NCBI GenBank assembly: GCA_045588655.1
Contig: JAZNEP010000044.1
Location: 9,303 to 73,302 of the forward strand
Direction: 5' to 3'
Length of the DNA: 64,000 nucleotides
Source of the DNA: SVFI01 sp045588655
GTDB lineage: Bacteria; Bacillota; Clostridia; Lachnospirales; Lachnospiraceae
Positions 59,514 through 64,000 of the stretch are shown here, one piece after another (position 1 is the first letter of the stretch; the number at the start of each line of letters is the position of its first letter). The notes under the pieces were generated by a model. It saw nothing but the letters and a program-made list of their open reading frames with translations, did not search any database and was not told the DNA's origin. Position numbers and translations under genes: made by a program.

Positions 59514-61466
59514 TTGTGTTACAACACAGGCAAATGGGGTGGTCTTACGAAGAAGAAAATCGCAATATTTGGAAACGCATGGAGCGTCGAATATTTGAAG
59601 ATTGTTTTAAAGGGAGTACGTCAGGCAGCAACGGAGAATGATGCGGATATATTTCTCTTTTTAAATTATACAGTAGTCGGTGAGACGGAAGAAAATAATA
59701 TTGGTGAGTCAAATATATTCAGACTGTCGGATGTGCAAGAATTTGATGGTTATATTTTGTTGGCCAATACGTTCCATTTGAAGGAAGAGTTCGACTACGT
59801 GACACAAAAGTTTGTGGGTAAGGATATGCCGGTCATTAGTTTGGAATATGATATTCCGGGCATTGATTTTATGGGCTCAGATAACTATTCAGGGATGTAT
59901 GAGCTTTGCGAACATCTGATAGAGGATCACGGTGTAAAAGACGTAGTATTTGTAAGCGGACCGGTTGATAATGAAGAAAGTAACACAAGAAGAAAAGCTT
60001 TGGAAGATGCCTTAGAGAAAAGAGGATTATCACTCAAGGAAGAAAATGTTCTTTGTTGTAATTGGAATATTACAGAAGTGGAAGAACTATTACCGATATG
60101 GATGAAGGATCATGATGTTTTGCCGGATGCTGTTGTTTGTGCAAATGATATGATGGCTATGGGTGCATGTACAGTTTTTGATCGTCAAGGATATGAAGTG
60201 CCGAAGGATGTCATTGTTACCGGCTTTGATCATTTAAAGACGGCAGATGCATTTTCACCATCGATTGCCTCTGTTGGGCGAAATTGGGAGACGCTGGGAT
60301 ATAAAGCAGTGGAATATGTACTTGGTAAGAAAGATGGCACGAAAAAAGGTGATGGAGTGCTCAGTGTAGATTCCAAGGCAGTTCCAAATGAAAGCTGTGG
60401 ATGTTTCGGATTGTATGGTGATGCTGCTACCAAAATAGCGGAGGTGCGTAACAGCTATAATATGTATCTTAGCAGAGCGAACATAGGAATCCATGTATGC
60501 TACTTGTCAGATAATTTATCAAAAGCGGTGACGGAAGAACAGCTTTGTCAGGCGATGAATGGAAGTTTTTGGAATAGAGCATACGAGGGAGATGAATTCT
60601 ACATATGTTTGGTAGAAAATTTCTTTTCGTCAGTCCAAGGCGGTCCGCCATTGAAGAGAATCGGATATACAGACACGATAGATGTGATTTATGGTCGTAA
60701 GGACGATATACCATATAAGCGAACATTAATAGATGCAAGTGCTCTTTTTCCGGAGTATGACCCGGAGGGGAAAGAGACCAAAATGTTCATACTTTTGCCT
60801 CTGCACGGGGAGGAAGGTTGTTACGGATATACCGTATTTTGTAATGAGATTGACATGCTGTATGATTATACACTGTACAGTTGGATTCGTCATATGAATA
60901 TGAATATGAGACATATCCGTCGCGGTATTGTGATGAACCAGATGAACACCACACTGGAGAAGTTGTCTGTCACAGATGCATTGACCGGTGTATATAATCG
61001 TATGGGATGTGATAAGAAAGCGTATCCATATCTTGAGGAATGTCATCGACAGGGCAAAATGGTGGCGCTCATGTTTGCAGACATTAATAAAATGAAGCTT
61101 ATTAATGACAATTATGGACATCTGCAGGGAGATATCGCAATATGTACGGTAGCGGAAGCAATCGTTGATGTGTTAAAGGATGAGTGGATTGTGGTACGAT
61201 ACGGCGGTGATGAGTTCTTGATGGTTGGCGAGTGTGAAGATGAGTCTCTGGCAAACGAAAAGATTAATGAGATTGCAGCACATCTGGAAGAAGTAAAGAA
61301 GACGATGCAGTTGCCGTATAATCTGAAAGTTAGTTTTGGTCATATGATGATACGACCGGAAGAAGACTTAGATATGTCGGAGTGCTTGACACGTGCGGAA
61401 GATGAGATGTATGCGATGAAAAAAAGGTTGCATGCGGAAATGGAAGTAAACAACAAATCGGAATAA
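59514..61466 (+). CDS. Diguanylate cyclase with LacI-type periplasmic-binding sensor domain
   Basis: This is a ~650-residue cytoplasmic protein with no signal peptide. Residues ~12-275 are a LacI/PBP1 sugar-binding fold (KKIAIFGNAWSVEYLKIVLKGVRQAA...DAVVCANDMMAMGA...VIVTGFDH) without helix-turn-helix. A middle region of ~200 residues follows, then a GGDEF domain (~480-640) with intact GGDEF and no RxxD site. The start is uncertain: TTG 59514 is the only in-frame start, but the SD-like GGGGTGG (59535-59541) lies downstream, before an ACG codon. Cytosolic ligand sensing that controls c-di-GMP is inferred. Confidence 0.82.
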   Translation: MCYNTGKWGGLTKKKIAIFGNAWSVEYLKIVLKGVRQAATENDADIFLFLNYTVVGETEENNIGESNIFRLSDVQEFDGYILLANTFHLKEEFDYVTQKFVGKDMPVISLEYDIPGIDFMGSDNYSGMYELCEHLIEDHGVKDVVFVSGPVDNEESNTRRKALEDALEKRGLSLKEENVLCCNWNITEVEELLPIWMKDHDVLPDAVVCANDMMAMGACTVFDRQGYEVPKDVIVTGFDHLKTADAFSPSIASVGRNWETLGYKAVEYVLGKKDGTKKGDGVLSVDSKAVPNESCGCFGLYGDAATKIAEVRNSYNMYLSRANIGIHVCYLSDNLSKAVTEEQLCQAMNGSFWNRAYEGDEFYICLVENFFSSVQGGPPLKRIGYTDTIDVIYGRKDDIPYKRTLIDASALFPEYDPEGKETKMFILLPLHGEEGCYGYTVFCNEIDMLYDYTLYSWIRHMNMNMRHIRRGIVMNQMNTTLEKLSVTDALTGVYNRMGCDKKAYPYLEECHRQGKMVALMFADINKMKLINDNYGHLQGDIAICTVAEAIVDVLKDEWIVVRYGGDEFLMVGECEDESLANEKINEIAAHLEEVKKTMQLPYNLKVSFGHMMIRPEEDLDMSECLTRAEDEMYAMKKRLHAEMEVNNKSE

Positions 61467-61478
61467 ATAGTAAAAATA

Positions 61479-61516
61479 GCCTGGGAAGACGAAGACGTTT
61501 TTCCGGGCGTTTTTTA
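61479..61516 (+). terminator. Terminator after the PBP-GGDEF gene
   Basis: GCCTGGGAAGACG pairs imperfectly with CGTTTTTCCGGGC, followed by six T. Confidence 0.75.
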
Positions 61517-61537
61517 ACAAATCAGTGACTGATAAAG

Positions 61538-61837
61538 TCAGCCACTGATCGATGGTAGATTGCCAAGATTATTACGTTCAGTTCCGTCAGGAAGAGATTT
61601 TAAATACTCTGAGTTTTTTCGGTGCGCGATACCGACCCCTTTGATGTCACCGGATTTTGCCATGGCTATCCCTTCCTCTTTGGTAACAGTGGAACCGTCC
61701 GAAAGTTGATAACCGGATATACGTCCGCTTGATTTAACCAGACCGACAATCTCTTTTGCATCGGCTTTTGGAGAAGGAACCTCATCGAGGGCGGCATAAG
61801 CAAGCGCGGAACCTACATTTTTCTGTTCGATGTTCAT
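61538..61837 (-). CDS. DUF3892 domain protein
   Basis: This is a 99-residue protein. The core GRISGYQLSDGSTVTKEEG...SGDIKGVGIAHRK and the tail YLKSLPDGTERNNLGNLP match DUF3892, a small family of unknown function found in Firmicutes. No membrane helix is present. ATG 61837 follows GGGG by 6-7 nt; the alternative ATG at 61849 has no ribosome binding site. Confidence 0.8.
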   Translation of the reverse strand: MNIEQKNVGSALAYAALDEVPSPKADAKEIVGLVKSSGRISGYQLSDGSTVTKEEGIAMAKSGDIKGVGIAHRKNSEYLKSLPDGTERNNLGNLPSISG

Positions 61838-61987
61838 ATTGTACCCCATTGTTTTTTTATTTCTAGTTGCTTCTATAGTATTTGCAAAGATAGAAATAAT
61901 ATGTAAGTCATAAGAACTTGTTATTTTAAACGAGAGGTGTCATAATTACAAAGGTGTTTGTTTATTGCTAATTTAATATAGTAGATA

Positions 61988-62044
61988 TATGTTTGAAAAA
62001 AATATGTTTGAAAAAAATATGTTTTAAAAAAATATGTTTTAAAA
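61988..62044. repeat. 15-bp tandem repeat in the PHP gene leader
   Basis: Almost four copies of TATGTTTGAAAAAAA. Copies 3 and 4 carry T in place of G at position 8. The array ends 22 nt before the start codon of the PHP gene. Confidence 0.9.
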
Positions 62045-62065
62045 TAGATAGATTGGAAATGGAAT

Positions 62066-62788
62066 ATGAGTATAAAGCTGAATTTGACAAAAGAATATCC
62101 GTACGCGTATGAAACACACCTTCATACAAGAGAGGGAAGTGCTTGCAGTGTGGCGTACGGAGCGGATATGGCTGTGGCGTGTAAAGCAGCCGGATATACA
62201 GGAATGATAGTGACTGATCATTTTTACTATGGTAACACAGCGGTAGACAGAAGTTTGAGCTGGAGTGAATGGGTAGAAGCATTTTGCGAAGGGTATGAAT
62301 CAGCCAAGGAAATGGGAGATAAAATCGGTCTGCAAGTGTTTTTTGGCTGGGAAGCGACCTATGAAGGAACCGATTTTCTAGTATATGGACTGGACAAAGA
62401 ATGGCTTCTTAATCACCCGCAGATCAAAGATGCATCAATAAAGGAGCAGTACCGGATGGTGCACGAAGCAGGAGGAATCATCATTCATGCACACCCGTTT
62501 AGGGAGGCGTCGTATATTCCTAAGATTCGATTGTTTCCGGAATACGTGGATGGGGTCGAAACGGTAAATGCGACACATGTCTGGTGCAATCGGGATGCGC
62601 AAGGACAGGTGCCTTATGATATAAAGGCAAAAACATATGCAGAAAAACATGATTTTCCGCAAACTGCTGGCTCAGACATACACTCAGTACATCTGATTGG
62701 TGGCGGGATGGCATTTACAAAAAAACATGAGAATATACATGATTTTATACATGCGGTAATGCATCGAGAAGGAAGATTACTTCCATAA
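62066..62788 (+). CDS. PHP domain phosphoesterase
   Basis: This is a 240-residue protein with the full PHP metal site: HLHTREG (two His), TDHFYYG (Asp/His), GWEATY (Glu), HAHPFRE (two His) and GSDIHSVH (Asp, His). PHP enzymes include histidinol phosphatase and nucleoside or oligoribonucleotide phosphoesterases; the substrate here is not known. The last six codons and the stop belong to the first unit of an 18-bp tandem repeat. A 15-bp tandem repeat lies just upstream. Confidence 0.85.
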   Translation: MSIKLNLTKEYPYAYETHLHTREGSACSVAYGADMAVACKAAGYTGMIVTDHFYYGNTAVDRSLSWSEWVEAFCEGYESAKEMGDKIGLQVFFGWEATYEGTDFLVYGLDKEWLLNHPQIKDASIKEQYRMVHEAGGIIIHAHPFREASYIPKIRLFPEYVDGVETVNATHVWCNRDAQGQVPYDIKAKTYAEKHDFPQTAGSDIHSVHLIGGGMAFTKKHENIHDFIHAVMHREGRLLP

Positions 62789-62852
62789 GGAAGATTACTT
62801 CCATAAGGGAGATTACCTCCAAAAGGGAGATTGCTTCCAAAAGGGAGATAAG
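62771..62852 (+). repeat. 18-bp tandem repeat across the PHP-HAD gene junction
   Basis: Four 18-bp units and a 10-nt partial unit. Units 1 and 2 are identical (GGAAGATTACTTCCATAA); units 3 and 4 are GGGAGATTACCTCCAAAA-like; the partial unit GGGAGATAAG is the ribosome binding site of the HAD gene. Unit 1 encodes the C-terminus and stop of the PHP protein. Confidence 0.95.
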
Positions 62853-63533
62853 ATGGCGCGAGCGATTATTTTTGATATGTTTGAAACATTAATCACACAT
62901 TACAATACTCCATTATATTTCGGGGCGCAGATGGCACAAGATGCAGGAATTTCGGTGGAATACTTCCGATCCATCTGGCGATCCATGGAGGCAGAACGAA
63001 CGGTGGGGAAGCTGACACTTGAGCAGACACTTGAGATAATTTTAAGGGAAAATACGCGTGATTCGGAGGAGTTAATAAAGAAAATTGCATCAAAACGAAT
63101 TGCGACATGTGAAGATTGTTTTTGTCGGTTGCATCCGGAAATCATTCCTATGCTCATCGGATTGAAGGAGCAAGGATTTTTGATAGGCTTAATCAGTAAT
63201 TGCTTCTCTGAAGAAGCAGAAGTGATTAGACGAAGCGAATTGATTTCATATTTTGATGCAGTATGTTTGTCCTATGAGCTTGGTATCAAAAAGCCTGATG
63301 AAGCAATTTATCGAGCTTGTACAGAGCAGCTTGGCGTTTTGCCAACCGAATGTATCTACGTAGGAGATGGAGGCAGCAATGAGCTTGAAGCGGCCAAAGC
63401 TATCGGAATGGAGGCGATTCAAGCAACGTGGTATTTGAAGGAAGGGACCTTTCAGCCAACCGGAAGAATAGCTGGTTTTTGTCAGATAGAAGCGCCTCTG
63501 GAAGTGATAGCGTACGCAAAAGGCAGATATTAA
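62853..63533 (+). CDS. HAD-superfamily hydrolase
   Basis: This is a 226-residue HAD subfamily IA protein. Motif I is FDMFETL (nucleophile Asp8; the usual second aspartate is replaced, as in dehalogenase-like members), motif II is LISNC, the lysine is in GIKKPD and motif IV is YVGDGGSNE. It is probably a small-molecule phosphatase or dehalogenase. Its ribosome binding site is the last, partial unit of the 18-bp repeat array. Confidence 0.85.
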   Translation: MARAIIFDMFETLITHYNTPLYFGAQMAQDAGISVEYFRSIWRSMEAERTVGKLTLEQTLEIILRENTRDSEELIKKIASKRIATCEDCFCRLHPEIIPMLIGLKEQGFLIGLISNCFSEEAEVIRRSELISYFDAVCLSYELGIKKPDEAIYRACTEQLGVLPTECIYVGDGGSNELEAAKAIGMEAIQATWYLKEGTFQPTGRIAGFCQIEAPLEVIAYAKGRY

Positions 63534-63578
63534 TGCTTTTTCCTATGTTTGCCTATGTTTTCCTATGTCAATGTTTGG

Positions 63579-63656
63579 GGGACTCAATGCTAGAACATGC
63601 GAATAGCAGCGTACTATGGGACTCAATGCTAGAATATACGAATGGCAGCGTACTAT
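63579..63656. repeat. 39-bp direct repeat, two copies
   Basis: Two copies (63579-63617 and 63618-63656) starting GGGACTCAATGCTAGAA and ending GCAGCGTACTAT differ at three positions. They are preceded by three short CCTATGT repeats at 63542-63568. Confidence 0.9.
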
Positions 63657-63686
63657 GTGCTGGCAGATTTTTTTTCATTTCTTTAG

Positions 63687-63992
63687 ATTTCGGAGGTCAT
63701 AAAAAGCATATTACTTTATGAAGTGGCAGATAAATATTCATCTTAAGATATTTCGGAGGTTATATTTTCTGGTTACAGATATTTTGAGGAATAAAAAAGG
63801 GAATAATGGTAATTTTTGACATATTATTTTGTAATAATGAATATTTCGGAGGATATGGTGGGGAAAAAAGACAAATTCCGGCATATAAAAACTTGATTTT
63901 TAAAATTCCGGAGGCCAGAACTTCGCAAACCAAGCGCAAACCAACCCCAAACCAACCCCAAACCAACCACAAACCAAGCGAAGTCGGAGGCC
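63687..63992. repeat. Recurrent TTCGGAGG motif
   Basis: ATTTCGGAGGTCAT (63687), ATATTTCGGAGGTTAT (63748), ATATTTCGGAGGATAT (63841), ATTCCGGAGGCC (~63905) and GTCGGAGGCC (~63983) are spaced 60-90 nt apart. The core equals a ribosome binding site, but no gene follows any copy on the plus strand. Confidence 0.7.
63924..63978. repeat. 11-bp tandem repeat at the right edge
   Basis: Five units of CCCAAACCAAC type (variants CGCAAACCAAG and CACAAACCAAG). The 467 nt from 63534 to the window end contain only repeats and AT-rich sequence; no gene is supported. Confidence 0.9.
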
Positions 63993-64000
63993 AAGCGGTC

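Noticed and set aside
61968..62282. Minus-strand open frame opposite the PHP gene
   Set aside because: Its Lys-His-Ile-Phe repeats come from the 15-bp A-rich array and it overlaps a well-supported gene.
63579..63656. Possible CRISPR or integron attachment repeats
   Set aside because: Two adjacent 39-bp copies have no spacers and there is no integrase nearby.
63760..63972. Minus-strand open frame with a Trp/Gly/Val-rich start
   Set aside because: The start is generated by the 11-bp repeats; there is no ribosome binding site or family resemblance.

Overview
The window reads as a chromosomal segment of a low-to-moderate GC Gram-positive anaerobe of the class Clostridia, most likely a Lachnospiraceae gut bacterium. 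The evidence is the S10-spc-alpha ribosomal gene order with a zinc-type S14, a KOW-domain gene between map and infA, an ECF transporter module and truA after rplQ, a four-subunit 2-oxoacid:ferredoxin oxidoreductase, an [FeFe]-hydrogenase-like sensor, BspA-type leucine-rich repeat proteins, and plant or host glycan enzymes (GH13, GH43). The genus cannot be fixed from the sequence alone. No tRNA, rRNA, prophage, insertion sequence or CRISPR array was seen.

Layout. 1-1.25 kb: tail of an ABC-2 permease, then a LytTR regulator and a DUF3021 membrane protein. 1.3-3.2 kb: dCMP deaminase and a MATE exporter. 3.3-4.9 kb: an ECF sigma factor with a membrane partner. 4.9-7.1 kb (minus): an acyltransferase-3 fused to an apparently dead alpha/beta hydrolase. 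7.3-9.2 kb: a ferredoxin/[FeFe]-hydrogenase/chemoreceptor chimera. 9.2-12.2 kb (minus): porGDAB-type oxidoreductase. 12.5-15.2 kb: ABC exporter and an S1-domain protein. 15.4-17.9 kb: a second ECF sigma factor with two duplicated zinc-finger anti-sigma proteins and a duplicated sensor ectodomain. 18-23.2 kb: PTS enzyme I, a two-domain response regulator, a membrane REC-HPt protein without kinase, and an MBL-fold hydrolase. 23.3-27.4 kb: LCP ligase, SulP transporter and two small membrane proteins. 27.5-29.6 kb: tandem secreted LRR proteins. 29.7-34 kb: cytoplasmic alpha-amylase, a 200-nt palindromic element, an rRNA-type methyltransferase and PutP.

34.2-50.9 kb is the long ribosomal cluster: rpsJ-rplCDWB-rpsS-rplV-rpsC-rplP-rpmC-rpsQ-rplNXE-rpsNH-rplFR-rpsE-rpmD-rplO-secY-adk-map-KOW-infA-rpmJ-rpsMKD-rpoA-rplQ. 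It has a strong promoter and structured leader before rpsJ, a strong internal promoter before rpmJ, and structured spacers before rplC, rpsM and rplQ. After a minus-strand M15 peptidase come ecfA1-ecfA2-ecfT-truA and then rplM-rpsI with their own promoter and leader.

56.3-64 kb is accessory: a 42-bp tandem repeat, a GH43 beta-xylosidase, two divergent diguanylate cyclases, a DUF3892 protein, a PHP phosphoesterase and a HAD phosphatase. Its right end is unusually rich in short tandem repeats (15, 18, 39 and 11 bp units). One of these arrays duplicates the junction between a stop codon and the next ribosome binding site.

The observations most worth following up are the acyltransferase-pseudohydrolase fusion, the duplicated sigma/anti-sigma sensor locus, the kinase-less REC-HPt pair, the hydrogenase-chemoreceptor chimera, the 200-nt palindrome, and the repeat-generated gene junction.
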